Part shown: positions 8,154-17,343 of the stretch, piece by piece
How positions within the stretch are numbered: position 1 is the stretch's first letter
Layout of the letters: each line of letters begins with the position of its first letter
Origin: Aquitalea aquatica
Lineage (GTDB): Bacteria > Pseudomonadota > Gammaproteobacteria > Burkholderiales > Chromobacteriaceae
Direction of reading: 5' to 3'
Assembly: GCF_013911085.1 (NCBI RefSeq)
Contig: NZ_JACERN010000042.1
Span: 1 to 64,000, forward strand
Length of the DNA: 64,000 bases
Notes under the pieces: generated by a model
Told to the model about the DNA's origin: nothing
The model's database searches: none
Seen by the model: the letters and a program-made list of their open reading frames with translations, nothing else
Translations under genes and position numbers: made by a program

Positions 8154-9614
8154 TCATTTTATTGCCAGCATATCCGACCCACTGGGCTGCCAACCGCCAC
8201 CTAGTGCCTTGAAGGCTGCAACCGCCGCACGTGCTGCTTCCGTTTTGGCTTGTGCTTGCGCATCGGAGGCGCGCAGCAGGTTTTCATCAGCCTGTAGTAC
8301 CTCGATCAGACTGACGACTCCTTGTTGATATGCCGCAAACAAAGCGGACCTGGCACGGCCCAGCGAATCAACCCCCCGAGCCAGGACAACAGACTGCTCC
8401 TCGCGTTTAAGCAAAGAAGAGAAGGCGTTTTCGACATCCTCTGTTGCATGCAGCACGGCAAGTCGATAGGCGGCCAGCATCTCGGCCTCTTGCCCCTTGG
8501 CTTGTTCAATCTGCGCGTTGATGCGGCCAAAATCGAAGAGACGCCAACGCAGCCCCAGTACGCCTGCGGCCTGGCTGGCACCACTGGTGAACAGATTGCC
8601 GGAGGAAACTGCCGTGGCACTACCCAGCAGCCCACTTAATGACAGCTTGGGGTAGTACTCGGCAATTGCCACGCCAATGCGGGCATGGGATGCAGTCAGG
8701 CGACGCTCGGCCACAATCAAGTCTGGCCGGCGCCGCAGCAAGTCGGCGGGTGACCCGGTGGCGGTAATGTGAGGAACGGTCGGGATGGCACTCACGGTGG
8801 CCAGTTTGGCGCGATGGGTGCCGGGGGGCGAGCCCAGCATCACATCCAGGGCATTCATGGCGGCGTCCAGCCCTGTTTCCAGCACAGGCACTGCGGACTG
8901 AACTTCTGCCAGCGCCCCTGCCGCTTGGTCTACCTGTAGTTCAGCCGCCAATCCTTTGCCATACAGCAGCTGGATGGTATCAAGCAGTGCTTGTTGTTTC
9001 TCAACCTGCTGACGTGCAATGTCCAGGCGGGTTTGCAAGCCGCGGATGCTGATATAGATGTCGGCAGTCTGGGCAGCCACCGTCAGACGTGTAGCAGTTG
9101 CACCTGCCTGAGAGGCTTGGTAATCGGCGAGTGCCGCTTCCCGGTCACGACTTAAACCACCAAACAAATCCAGCTCCCAGCTGGCACCGAGGTCTGCTTG
9201 GTAAGTATTGCCATAGCGCTTGAATCCCGGTTGCGAATTCAACAGCTGGCCCAGGGGTGTTTCAACCGACTGGTAGGCTCTGGCGGCTTTGCCGCTGATC
9301 GTGCCTGAGGGCAGTAACGCAGCGGTGGCCGCTCCCAGCCCGGCCCGGGCTTGCAGGACGCGTGCGGATGCTTGTGCGAGATTCAGATTCTGTTCCAGTG
9401 CCAGCATGACGTATCGATTCAGTTGCGGATCGCCAAACCCCGTCCACCATGTAGCCAGGTCGGCCGCGGTGGCGGCATGGCGTTGTTCCACGGCGGCAGC
9501 ACCCAGATAGCTCACCGAGGTCGGTATATTGGGCCGCGTGTAATCAGGACCAACGGCACAGCCGGTCAACAAACTGGCGGCAACAAGCAAGGCGAGGGGG
9601 TGTTTGGCTGGCAC
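8154..9614 (-). CDS. Outer membrane efflux lipoprotein (NodT/OprM family)
   Basis: 486 aa from a GTG with GGAG 6 bp upstream; the frame stays open further upstream but without a ribosome site and across the operator. The signal peptide ends in a lipobox (LLTGC), followed by AVGPDYTRPNIPT, typical of the OprM/NodT channel family. Two repeated OEP domains follow, including DLFGGLSRDREAALADY and LRRRPDLIVAERRL. The trimer would form the outer membrane and periplasmic channel of a tripartite pump. It is divergent from tetR and separate from the adaptor and RND genes downstream, but shares the same operator type, so it is very probably their outer membrane partner. Confidence 0.93.
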   Translation of the reverse strand: MPAKHPLALLVAASLLTGCAVGPDYTRPNIPTSVSYLGAAAVEQRHAATAADLATWWTGFGDPQLNRYVMLALEQNLNLAQASARVLQARAGLGAATAALLPSGTISGKAARAYQSVETPLGQLLNSQPGFKRYGNTYQADLGASWELDLFGGLSRDREAALADYQASQAGATATRLTVAAQTADIYISIRGLQTRLDIARQQVEKQQALLDTIQLLYGKGLAAELQVDQAAGALAEVQSAVPVLETGLDAAMNALDVMLGSPPGTHRAKLATVSAIPTVPHITATGSPADLLRRRPDLIVAERRLTASHARIGVAIAEYYPKLSLSGLLGSATAVSSGNLFTSGASQAAGVLGLRWRLFDFGRINAQIEQAKGQEAEMLAAYRLAVLHATEDVENAFSSLLKREEQSVVLARGVDSLGRARSALFAAYQQGVVSLIEVLQADENLLRASDAQAQAKTEAARAAVAAFKALGGGWQPSGSDMLAIK

Positions 9615-9640
9615 GGAAGGCTCCGAATAAAAATAACTAT

Positions 9641-9666
9641 AGTGACCATAATACATATTGGTCACT
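9641..9666. promoter_or_regulatory. TetR operator, site 1 (tetR / outer membrane factor)
   Basis: A 26-bp palindrome begins AGTGACCA and ends TGGTCACT. It lies 27 bp before the GTG of the outer membrane factor and 39 bp before tetR. The same layout (AGTGACYA ... TTGGTCAC at identical spacing) recurs at 10337-10362. Together they are the probable binding sites of the adjacent TetR repressor. Confidence 0.75.
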
Positions 9667-9704
9667 GATTGTCAATTTTTGAGCACGTCTGTAAGCTACT
9701 AGCC

Positions 9705-10322
9705 ATGAAAAATGCACACACATCCCCGAACGCAGCTCGTGGCCCGGCGGATCACGAAGTCCGCGATCAAATCGTGACTGCCGCCACCGAGCATTTCAGC
9801 CTCTATGGTTACGAAAAAACCACGGTGTCTGACCTTGCCAAAGCCATTGGCTTTTCCAAGGCCTATATCTACAAGTTCTTCGAATCCAAGCAAGCCATTG
9901 GCGAGATGATTTGCAGTCAGTGCCTGCGCGAGATCGAAAACGATGTCAAAGCTGCTATTGACGCGGCGGAAGGCCCGCCGGAAAAGCTGCGGCGCATGTT
10001 TAAAACCATTGTGGAATCAAGCCTCAGGCTGTTTTTTCAGGATAGAAAGCTGTACGAGATTGCAGCGTCTGCAGCGGGTGAGCGCTGGCCGGCGACCGTT
10101 GCTTACGAGGAGCGCATTCGCAATTTGCTGCAAGACATCGTGCAACAGGGGCGGCTCAGCGGCGACTTTGAACGCAAGACCCCGCTGGATGAAACGACCA
10201 AGGCAATTTTCCTGGTGATACGGCCTTTTCTGCACCCCTTGATATTGCAATACAACTTTGATTACACCGAGGTGGCCCCGGCCCAGCTTTCCAGCCTGGT
10301 GCTACGCAGCCTGTCGCCATGA
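9705..10322 (+). CDS. TetR/AcrR family transcriptional regulator
   Basis: 205 aa from the ATG at 9705; a start 12 codons upstream would overlap the promoter. The N-terminal helix-turn-helix is clear: IVTAATEHFSLYGYEKTTVSDLAKAIGFSKAYIYKFFESKQAIGE (residues ~20-65). The C-terminal ligand domain resembles the TetR_C_7 type. It is divergent from the outer membrane factor and directly upstream of the adaptor-pump operon, with a matching palindrome on each side. This fits a local repressor of the pump released by an efflux substrate. The ligand is unknown. Confidence 0.93.
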   Translation: MKNAHTSPNAARGPADHEVRDQIVTAATEHFSLYGYEKTTVSDLAKAIGFSKAYIYKFFESKQAIGEMICSQCLREIENDVKAAIDAAEGPPEKLRRMFKTIVESSLRLFFQDRKLYEIAASAAGERWPATVAYEERIRNLLQDIVQQGRLSGDFERKTPLDETTKAIFLVIRPFLHPLILQYNFDYTEVAPAQLSSLVLRSLSP

Positions 10323-10336
10323 AGCTACGCCTGACT

Positions 10337-10362
10337 AGTGACTATTGACTAAATTGGTCACA
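10337..10362. promoter_or_regulatory. TetR operator, site 2 (adaptor/RND operon)
   Basis: A 26-bp imperfect palindrome begins AGTGACTA and ends TTGGTCACA, with the same arm sequence and spacing as site 1. It sits 15 bp after the tetR stop and 44 bp before the adaptor start, where a promoter for the adaptor-pump operon is expected. Confidence 0.7.
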
Positions 10363-10406
10363 AGAATAATACTGAAAGTCCCGATCACTTCGTCAAAGGG
10401 ACTTTC

Positions 10407-11522
10407 ATGCTTCGGCGTCGCCTTACCATCTCTACCGTCATCTGTGCCTTGCCGTTTGCCCTGGTCGCTTGCGGCGAAAAAGCACAGACCGACCCCCGCA
10501 CCAGCACCCCGCTGGTACGTACTGCCCTGGTGCAGGCCGGCACGCCTGAATCCCGCGTATTCACTGGCACCGTAGCCGCCCGCGTTCAAAGCGATCTTGG
10601 CTTTCGCGTTGCCGGCAAGGTGCTGGAGCGCCTGGTCGACGCAGGCCAAACCGTCAAGCGCGGCCAGGTGCTGATGCGTATCGACCCGGTCGATCTGCGG
10701 CTTGCCGCCAATGCCCAGCAGGAAGCGGTCAGCGCCGCACGGGCACGGGCGCTGCAGGCGGCACAGGATGAAGCGCGTTACCGTGAACTGCGCGGTACCG
10801 GTGCCATCTCCGCTTCTGCTTACGACCAGAGCAAGGCGGCAGCGGATGCAGCCAAAGCCCAGTTGAGCGCTGCAGAAGCCCAGGCTGATGTGGCCCGTAA
10901 TGCCAGTCGTTATGCCGAGTTGCTGGCGGATGGTGATGGCGTGGTGATGGAAACGCTGGCCGAACCCGGCCAGGTGGTGAATGCCGGGCAGACTGTCGTG
11001 CGCCTTGCCCATGCCGGTCGGCGTGAAGCGGTCATCCAGTTGCCGGAGACCTTGCGTCCGGTGGTAGGCTCTGTCGGGCAAGCCGCGCTATATGGATCTG
11101 AAACCCATCCTGTCCCCGCCAAACTACGCCAGCTCTCAGAGACTGCCGATCGCCTGACCCGTACCTTCGAAGCACGCTACGTGCTGGATGGCGACTTGGC
11201 CAATGCGCCTTTGGGTGCCACGGTGACAATCCAGATTCCGGATGGTCGTGCAGTAAAAACAGGGGGAGTGCAGGTACCTATCGGTGCTTTGTTCGATGCG
11301 GGTAAAGGGCCTGGCGTCTGGGTAGTGACTGGCAAGCCGGCCAAGGTTTCCTGGCAGCCTGTCGTGGTCCAGCGTATTGAAGATGACAATGCACGCGTAA
11401 GCGGCAAGCTCGTACCGGGCGACAAGATCGTCGCACTCGGAGCCCACCTGCTGCGGGAAGGCGAACAGGTTCGGCTTGTCAAACCGGTCTTCAATAGCGC
11501 TACGGAAGGGGACCGTCCATGA
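10407..11522 (+). CDS. RND efflux periplasmic adaptor subunit (membrane fusion protein)
   Basis: 371 aa. A signal peptide with lipobox (LVACG, Cys near residue 22) anchors it in the inner membrane. A lipoyl half-motif (LGFRVAGKVLERLVDAGQTVKRGQVLMRIDP), a coiled-coil hairpin rich in Ala/Gln (residues ~100-160), the second lipoyl half (DGVVMETLAEPGQVVNAGQTVVRLA) and beta-barrel domains follow, as in AcrA/MexA-type adaptors. It links the inner membrane pump to the outer membrane factor. It overlaps the pump gene by 4 bp (ATGA), so the two are translationally coupled. Confidence 0.95.
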   Translation: MLRRRLTISTVICALPFALVACGEKAQTDPRTSTPLVRTALVQAGTPESRVFTGTVAARVQSDLGFRVAGKVLERLVDAGQTVKRGQVLMRIDPVDLRLAANAQQEAVSAARARALQAAQDEARYRELRGTGAISASAYDQSKAAADAAKAQLSAAEAQADVARNASRYAELLADGDGVVMETLAEPGQVVNAGQTVVRLAHAGRREAVIQLPETLRPVVGSVGQAALYGSETHPVPAKLRQLSETADRLTRTFEARYVLDGDLANAPLGATVTIQIPDGRAVKTGGVQVPIGALFDAGKGPGVWVVTGKPAKVSWQPVVVQRIEDDNARVSGKLVPGDKIVALGAHLLREGEQVRLVKPVFNSATEGDRP

Positions 11523-14500
11523 GCGAGAGCCGCTTCAATTTATCTGCTCTCGCCGTACGGGAGCGCGCCATCACCTTATTCCTGATCCTGCTGATTTCCG
11601 CCGCAGGCGTCCTGGCCTTCTTCAAACTCGGCCGGGCGGAAGATCCGCCATTTACCATCAAGCAGATGACGATTGTGACCGCCTGGCCGGGCGCAACGGC
11701 GCAGGAGATGCAGGATCAGGTGGCAGAGCCCCTGGAAAAACGTATGCAAGAGCTACGGTGGTATGACCGCACCGAAACCTTCACGCGACCCGGTTTGGCT
11801 TTCACCATGGTTTCCCTGCTCGATAGCGCGCCACCAGCGGAAGTTCAGGAAGAGTTCTATCAGGCCCGCAAAAAGATTAGTGACGAAGCCAAAAAGCTGC
11901 CCGCAGGCGTCATTGGCCCCATGGTCAACGATGAATATGCAGACGTGACGTTTGCCCTGTTTGCCCTCAAAGCCAAGGGCGAGCCGCAAAGACTGCTGGT
12001 GCGTGATGCGGAGGCGCTGCGGCAGCAACTGCTGCATGTCCCCGGGGTCAAGAAGGTCAATATCATCGGCGAGCAGCCGGAACGTATTTTCGTATCTTTC
12101 TCGCATGATCGTCTGGCAACGCTGGGCGTTACGCCGCAGGACATATTTGCGGCCTTGAACAGCCAGAACGTGCTGACGCCAGCCGGGTCGATCGAAACCA
12201 AAGGCCCCGAGGTGTTTGTTCGTATCGATGGGGCGTTCGACAAGCTGGAGAAGATTCGGCAGACCCCGATTGTTGTACAGGGGCGCACGCTGAAGCTGTC
12301 CGATGTGGCCACCGTGGCACGTGGCTATGAAGACCCCGCTACCTTCCTGGTCCGCAATGGCGGTGAACCGGCCTTATTGCTCGGCGTGGTGATGCGCGAC
12401 GAATGGAATGGACTTGATCTGGGCAAAGCACTTGAGGCCGAAGTCACCAAGATCAATGCCGAACTCCCCAAGGGAATGAGCTTGTCGAAAGTGACAGACC
12501 AGGCGGTCAATATCCACTCCGCAGTGGACGAGTTCATGGTGAAGTTCTTCGTCGCCTTGCTGGTGGTGATGGTGGTGTGCTTTGTCAGTATGGGCTGGCG
12601 CGTCGGTATTGTGGTGGCTGCGGCGGTTCCGCTGACGCTGGCTGCCGTGTTTGTCGTCATGGCTGCTTCTGGCAAGAACTTTGACCGCATTACCCTTGGC
12701 TCCCTGATCCTGGCACTGGGCTTGCTGGTGGATGACGCCATCATTGCGATTGAAATGATGGTGGTTAAGATGGAGGAAGGGTACGACCGTATTGCCGCGT
12801 CGGCTTATGCCTGGAGTCATACGGCCGCCCCCATGCTTTCGGGGACCTTGGTCACCGCGATCGGCTTCATGCCAAACGGATTCGCACGATCCACGGCAGG
12901 TGAATATACCAGTAACATGTTCTGGATCGTCGGGATTGCGCTGATTGCGTCGTGGGTGGTGGCCGTGGTCTTCACGCCCTATCTCGGGGTCAAGTTGTTA
13001 CCAGACTTCAAGCAGGTGGAAGGAGGGCATGGAGCGCTCTACGACACACCGCGCTACAACCGCTTCCGGCAGTTGCTGGGGCGCGTCATTGCCAGCAAAT
13101 GGTGGGTGGCTGGCGCAGTTGTCGGGATGTTTACGCTGGCCATCGTCGGCATGGGTATCGTGAAGAAACAGTTCTTTCCGACTTCCGACCGGCCAGAAGT
13201 GCTGGTTGAAGTGCAGATGCCTTATGGCACTTCGATCCAGCAAACCAGTGCTGCAACAGCGAAGGTAGAAGCGTGGCTGGCCAAGCAGAAAGAAGCAAAA
13301 GTGGTGACGTCCTACATTGGGCAAGGTGCACCCCGCTTTTTCCTGGCCATGGCACCGGAATTGCCTGATCCGTCCTTTGCCAAAATCGTGGTGCTGACAG
13401 GTAATGACCAGGAGCGGGAAACCCTCAAGTTCCGACTGCGCGAGGCGGCAGCCGCGGACTTGGCTCCCGAGGCAAGAGTCCGTGTCACCCAGATCGTGTT
13501 TGGTCCTCCCTCGCCCTTCCCGGTCGCCTATCGTGTGATGGGGCCAGACCCCGACAAATTGCGCGAGATTGCCAAGCAAGTCGCAGGGGTAATGCATGCC
13601 AGCCCGATGATGCGTACCGTCAACACGGATTGGGGCGCGCGCGTACCTACCCTGCATTTTGTGCTTGATCAGGATCGCTTGCAGGCTCTCGGTCTGAGTT
13701 CAAGCGCGGTGGCATCGCAATTGCAGTTCCTGCTCTCCGGAGTGCCGCTGACCGAGGTGCGGGAAGATATCCGTGCCGTGCAGGTGATTGGCCGTGCCGC
13801 CGGTGATATCCGCCTTGATCCCGCGAAGATTGCTGGTTTCACGCTGGTCGGCGCGGCCGGGCAGCGCATTCCCTTGTCCCAGGTCGGTAAGGTCGAGGTG
13901 CGTATGGAGGATCCCATCCTGCGGCGCCGCGACCGTACGCCAACCATCACGGTGCGTGGTGACATTGCCGAAGGTTTGCAGCCGCCAGACGTATCAACAG
14001 CAATGACCAAGCAGCTGCAACCCATCATGGCAATGCTGCCCAGTGCCTATCGCATCGTAGAAGCTGGCTCCATTGAGGAATCCGGCAAGGCCAGCACTGC
14101 CATGCTGCCGCTGTTTCCAATCATGATTGCCCTCACGCTGCTCATCATCATTCTGCAGGTTCGCTCCATCTCCGGGATGGTGATGGTTTTCCTCACCAGT
14201 CCGCTGGGGCTGATCGGTGTGGTACCGACGCTGCTGTTGTTCCAGCAACCCTTCGGCATCAATGCGCTGGTGGGCCTGATTGCCCTGTCCGGCATCCTGA
14301 TGCGCAACACGCTGATTCTGATCGGCCAGATTCGTGAAAACGAAAAAGCCGGGCTGGACCCGTTCCGCGCAGTCGTCGAAGCAACGGTGCAGCGGGCACG
14401 GCCAGTGATTCTGACTGCGCTGGCGGCCATTTTTGCTTTCATCCCGCTCACCCATTCGGTGTTCTGGGGAACGCTGGCTTACACCCTGATTGGCGGCACC

Positions 14501-14599
14501 TTGGCCGGGACCATCCTGACCCTGGTATTCCTGCCGGCCATGTATTCGATCTGGTTCAAGATCAAACCCCTTCAATCAAAAAGCCGATTCGCCGCTTGA
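11519..14599 (+). CDS. RND efflux transporter permease
   Basis: 1026 aa, the usual size of AcrB/MexB-like pumps. It has the twelve-helix layout with two large periplasmic loops. The proton-relay aspartate pair is in TM4 (LILALGLLVDDAIIAIEMM), and late helices carry the conserved NALVGLIALSGILMRNTLIL region. It exports hydrophobic or amphiphilic compounds by proton antiport. The N terminus (FNLSALAVRERAITLFLILLISAAGVLAFFKLG) and overall length fit a diverged clade rather than AcrB itself, so its substrate cannot be read from sequence. The thiolase gene follows after 28 bp and may be cotranscribed. Confidence 0.95.
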   Translation: MSESRFNLSALAVRERAITLFLILLISAAGVLAFFKLGRAEDPPFTIKQMTIVTAWPGATAQEMQDQVAEPLEKRMQELRWYDRTETFTRPGLAFTMVSLLDSAPPAEVQEEFYQARKKISDEAKKLPAGVIGPMVNDEYADVTFALFALKAKGEPQRLLVRDAEALRQQLLHVPGVKKVNIIGEQPERIFVSFSHDRLATLGVTPQDIFAALNSQNVLTPAGSIETKGPEVFVRIDGAFDKLEKIRQTPIVVQGRTLKLSDVATVARGYEDPATFLVRNGGEPALLLGVVMRDEWNGLDLGKALEAEVTKINAELPKGMSLSKVTDQAVNIHSAVDEFMVKFFVALLVVMVVCFVSMGWRVGIVVAAAVPLTLAAVFVVMAASGKNFDRITLGSLILALGLLVDDAIIAIEMMVVKMEEGYDRIAASAYAWSHTAAPMLSGTLVTAIGFMPNGFARSTAGEYTSNMFWIVGIALIASWVVAVVFTPYLGVKLLPDFKQVEGGHGALYDTPRYNRFRQLLGRVIASKWWVAGAVVGMFTLAIVGMGIVKKQFFPTSDRPEVLVEVQMPYGTSIQQTSAATAKVEAWLAKQKEAKVVTSYIGQGAPRFFLAMAPELPDPSFAKIVVLTGNDQERETLKFRLREAAAADLAPEARVRVTQIVFGPPSPFPVAYRVMGPDPDKLREIAKQVAGVMHASPMMRTVNTDWGARVPTLHFVLDQDRLQALGLSSSAVASQLQFLLSGVPLTEVREDIRAVQVIGRAAGDIRLDPAKIAGFTLVGAAGQRIPLSQVGKVEVRMEDPILRRRDRTPTITVRGDIAEGLQPPDVSTAMTKQLQPIMAMLPSAYRIVEAGSIEESGKASTAMLPLFPIMIALTLLIIILQVRSISGMVMVFLTSPLGLIGVVPTLLLFQQPFGINALVGLIALSGILMRNTLILIGQIRENEKAGLDPFRAVVEATVQRARPVILTALAAIFAFIPLTHSVFWGTLAYTLIGGTLAGTILTLVFLPAMYSIWFKIKPLQSKSRFAA

Positions 14600-14627
14600 T
14601 GCCACTTGATGCGCAAGGAGATGTGAA

Positions 14628-15815
14628 ATGAAGCAAAGAGAAATTGTCATCTGCAAGCCGGTACGTACCGCCATCGGCAACTATGGCGGCAGCTTGAAAG
14701 ACACACCCGCAACGGTACTTGGCGCTGCGGCAGTTCAGGCAACATTGCAGCGCTCTGGCCTCTCGTCTCTAGACCTTGATGCTGTGGTGATGGGCAATGT
14801 GATTCAAGCCGGTGCCAGGATGAATCCCGCCCGTCAGGCTGCTATTCATGCAGGCTTACCGGTCGATATTCCTGCTTTCACCGTGAATCGAGTTTGTGGT
14901 TCTGGTGCTCAGGCGATTGTCTCTGCCGCGCTCGAAATACTGGCGGGTTACGGAAACTGCGCGATTGCCGGCGGAATGGAGAATATGGATCAAGCACCGT
15001 ACTTGATTCCGGGTGGGCGCTGGGGCTATCGCATGGGCAACGGCCAGGTCATTGACAGCATGTTGAATGACGGACTGAACGATGCATTCAGTGGTCAACA
15101 TTCCGGTTGGCATACCGAAGATCTGGTGAGCCGTTTCCATATCAGTCGCGAGCAGCAGGATCAGTGGGCCTTGCGCTCTCAGCTGCGCTTTGCGGCGGCG
15201 CAAGCTGCCGGAAAATTCGAAGATGAAATCATTCCGGTCGAATTGCAGAGTCGAAAAGGAACCGTCGTTTTTGCCAGGGACGAAAGCAATCGGCCGGAAA
15301 CGACAATCGAGGCTCTGCGCCGCCTTAAACCGGCATTCCGCCCCAATGGCACGATCACTGCCGGGAATGCACCAGGGCTCAACAGTGCAGCCTCTGCCAT
15401 GGTGATTGCACAACGCAGCTTTGCAGAGACGCATGGTCTGCAGCCATCGGTACGCTTGGCATCCTATGCGGTCGCTGCGGTTGAACCCGGCATGTTTGGC
15501 ATGGGGCCGATACCTGCGGTAAAGCTTGCCATGGAACGCGCTGGCTGGAAGACCTCCGATGTGGATCGTGTGGAGATCAATGAAGCCTTTGCCGCCGTTT
15601 CGTTACTGTGCCTTCAGCAACTTGGCTTTGCCGAGGACATTGTCAATGTCGAAGGTGGATCTATTGCGCATGGCCACGCTATCGGTGCCACCGGCGCAAT
15701 TCTCACGACACGGCTGATTCACTCCATGCATCGAGACAAGGTGCGGCGCGGCATCGTGACCTTGTGCATCGGCGGCGGTCAAGGCATCGCCCTGGCGCTT
15801 GAGACACTGGACTGA
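14628..15815 (+). CDS. Thiolase family acetyl-CoA acyltransferase
   Basis: 395 aa, the standard thiolase length. It catalyses reversible claisen condensation or thiolytic cleavage of acyl-CoA. The nucleophilic cysteine is C90 in NRVCGSGAQ. The second-half motifs are EINEAFA, GGSIAHGHAIGATGA (catalytic His) and CIGGGQG (second Cys). The His loop reads HGHAIG rather than the common LGHPIG, and the AGNAPGLNSAASA segment also deviates, so it may have an unusual substrate. A clear AAGGAG ribosome site precedes the ATG, 28 bp after the RND pump stop. A short-chain dehydrogenase follows. Confidence 0.93.
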   Translation: MKQREIVICKPVRTAIGNYGGSLKDTPATVLGAAAVQATLQRSGLSSLDLDAVVMGNVIQAGARMNPARQAAIHAGLPVDIPAFTVNRVCGSGAQAIVSAALEILAGYGNCAIAGGMENMDQAPYLIPGGRWGYRMGNGQVIDSMLNDGLNDAFSGQHSGWHTEDLVSRFHISREQQDQWALRSQLRFAAAQAAGKFEDEIIPVELQSRKGTVVFARDESNRPETTIEALRRLKPAFRPNGTITAGNAPGLNSAASAMVIAQRSFAETHGLQPSVRLASYAVAAVEPGMFGMGPIPAVKLAMERAGWKTSDVDRVEINEAFAAVSLLCLQQLGFAEDIVNVEGGSIAHGHAIGATGAILTTRLIHSMHRDKVRRGIVTLCIGGGQGIALALETLD

Positions 15816-15902
15816 GCGCAACTTCATTTGTCCTGGTCAGGGGCAGGGCATGGATCTGGCCCACAGATTGGCCAAGCATTCACCATCCACGGAAAAACCA
15901 TC

Positions 15903-16709
15903 ATGTCGAATTCTCAGGTTGTCATCATTACTGGTGTGTCATCGGGCATAGGCCGCGCTACTGCGGAGCAGTTTACCCAGCGGGGTTGCCGTGTATTCGG
16001 CACGGTCCGGAACATTGCAACAGCACGGGCCATCCCCGGTGTAACGCTCATCGAAATGGATATCCGCGAGGACACCTCCGTTCTGCAAGGGATTCAAACC
16101 GTTATCGATCTGGCCAAGCGCATCGACGTGCTGGTCAACAGTGCCGGCGTGACCCTGCTGGGCGCACTGGAAGAAGCCTCGATTGCCGAAGCGCAAACGC
16201 TGTTTGATACCAATCTCTTTGGTCTTATGCGGGTTTCCAAGGCGGTGCTGCCCCACATGCGCAAGCAACGCTCCGGACGTATCGTCAACGTCAGTTCGGT
16301 GTTGGGCTTTCTGCCCGCACCCTATATGGCGCTCTATTCGTCGTCCAAGCATGCTGTTGAAGGCCTGTCCGAGACCCTGGATCACGAGCTGCGCCAATTC
16401 GGCATCCGCGTGGCCTTGGTCGAGCCTTCCTTCACCAAAACCAATCTGGACCTCAACGCGCCGCAGACGGCTTCCAGAATCTCCGACTATGACGCAGAAC
16501 GCGGCGTCGTTGCCCAAGCCATTCAAAACAATGTCCAGAAAGCGCCCAATCCCGACAGTGTCGCCTCCACCATTGTTCATGCCGCTTTAGGCGCGTGGAA
16601 AATGCGCCATACGCCCAAGGGTGAAGCATCGCTGTTGGCCAAGTTGCGGCGTTTCATGCCTGCTGGCCCGGTCGAGAAGGGGCTGCGCAAAACCTTTGGT
16701 CTGTCGTGA
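15903..16709 (+). CDS. Short-chain dehydrogenase/reductase (SDR)
   Basis: 268 aa from the ATG at 15903; the frame extends 25 codons further upstream but the Rossmann fold starts here. The cofactor motif is TGVSSGIG, followed by NSAG, the catalytic serine in VNVSSVLGF and the YSSSK tetrad motif. It is a classical SDR, probably NAD(P)H-dependent. It follows the thiolase and ends at a strong terminator, so it likely closes that transcript. The pairing with a thiolase hints at beta-ketoacyl or other carbonyl substrates. No specific substrate is claimed. Confidence 0.9.
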   Translation: MSNSQVVIITGVSSGIGRATAEQFTQRGCRVFGTVRNIATARAIPGVTLIEMDIREDTSVLQGIQTVIDLAKRIDVLVNSAGVTLLGALEEASIAEAQTLFDTNLFGLMRVSKAVLPHMRKQRSGRIVNVSSVLGFLPAPYMALYSSSKHAVEGLSETLDHELRQFGIRVALVEPSFTKTNLDLNAPQTASRISDYDAERGVVAQAIQNNVQKAPNPDSVASTIVHAALGAWKMRHTPKGEASLLAKLRRFMPAGPVEKGLRKTFGLS

Positions 16710-16794
16710 AATCCAATCCCACATTTTGATTCCGGATGCGTTGGCTGCTTGCTAACGCTTGACCCAGCGCTGATCCGATATCGACCAGACAAGA

Positions 16795-16826
16795 AAAAGC
16801 CAACCGCTGACGGTTGGCTTTTTTCT
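16795..16826 (+). terminator. Rho-independent terminator after the thiolase-SDR genes
   Basis: AAGCCAACCG pairs with CGGTTGGCTT around loop CTGA and is followed by a run of T; A-rich sequence on the 5' side would allow two-way function. It lies about 86 bp after the SDR stop. Confidence 0.92.
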
Positions 16827-16980
16827 TTGGCAGATCAGGGATCTGCCGGAATCCGGTGTGGAGCGGGGGATGGGGGGGAACACAAGGACCAGCTTTTAGA
16901 TCAATGGACGTTTTTTGACATCAAATACCAAAGCACACAATGGGCTTCTCCGCGCAGCAAGATGAGCAACTCTTTGTTTG

Positions 16981-17028
16981 TATCAATTTGATAGTGACTT
17001 AAGAGAGGAGTGCTGCTAAAGTCACTAC
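16981..17028. promoter_or_regulatory. HxlR-like operator region before the small peptide gene
   Basis: It contains the palindrome TATCA-att-TGATA and the 12-mer GATAGTGACTTA (16990-17001). An inverted partner TAAAGTCACTA ends at 17028. The identical 12-mer also lies directly upstream of hxlR (17796-17807). The region is about 100 bp before the 53-codon ORF at 17126. The preceding stretch 16830-16980 shows no gene I can support. Confidence 0.5.
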
Positions 17029-17125
17029 TGAAATAGTACTTATGCTAATCCTCTCAACAACCTCGCTTCAGCCAGAGTGACATAGAGGATAAGTTGCCCT
17101 CCATCCTGCATACAGGAGTAAACAA

Positions 17126-17287
17126 ATGTTCATCATTGCAGCCCCACTGGCTTATCTTGTGTTCGCATTTATGTCTGTTGGTATTGGCCATGATCTTGCC
17201 GTGCCTGCAGATCAATCCAGCCAGCAAGCCAATGCCTCTATCAAAAACAGCAGCTTGCTTGCCATCCCTGCAGATGGAAGCCAATGA
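17126..17287 (+). CDS. Small membrane or secreted peptide, 53 aa, unknown
   Basis: A short ORF not recognised as any family. It begins MFIIAAPLAYLVFAFMSVGI, a strong hydrophobic segment that could be a signal peptide or single membrane helix, followed by a polar Ser/Gln/Ala-rich tail. The ribosome site AGGAG lies 7 bp before the ATG. The upstream region carries the same 12-mer found at the hxlR promoter. It faces hxlR tail to tail, 57 bp away. A small stress-induced or cell-envelope peptide under HxlR control is possible, but coding status is unproven. Confidence 0.45.
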   Translation: MFIIAAPLAYLVFAFMSVGIGHDLAVPADQSSQQANASIKNSSLLAIPADGSQ

Positions 17288-17343
17288 GCCGGACTGAAAG
17301 CTGAATCATCCCTGTGCTGGCAGCCTGTACATTGACAGTGCTG

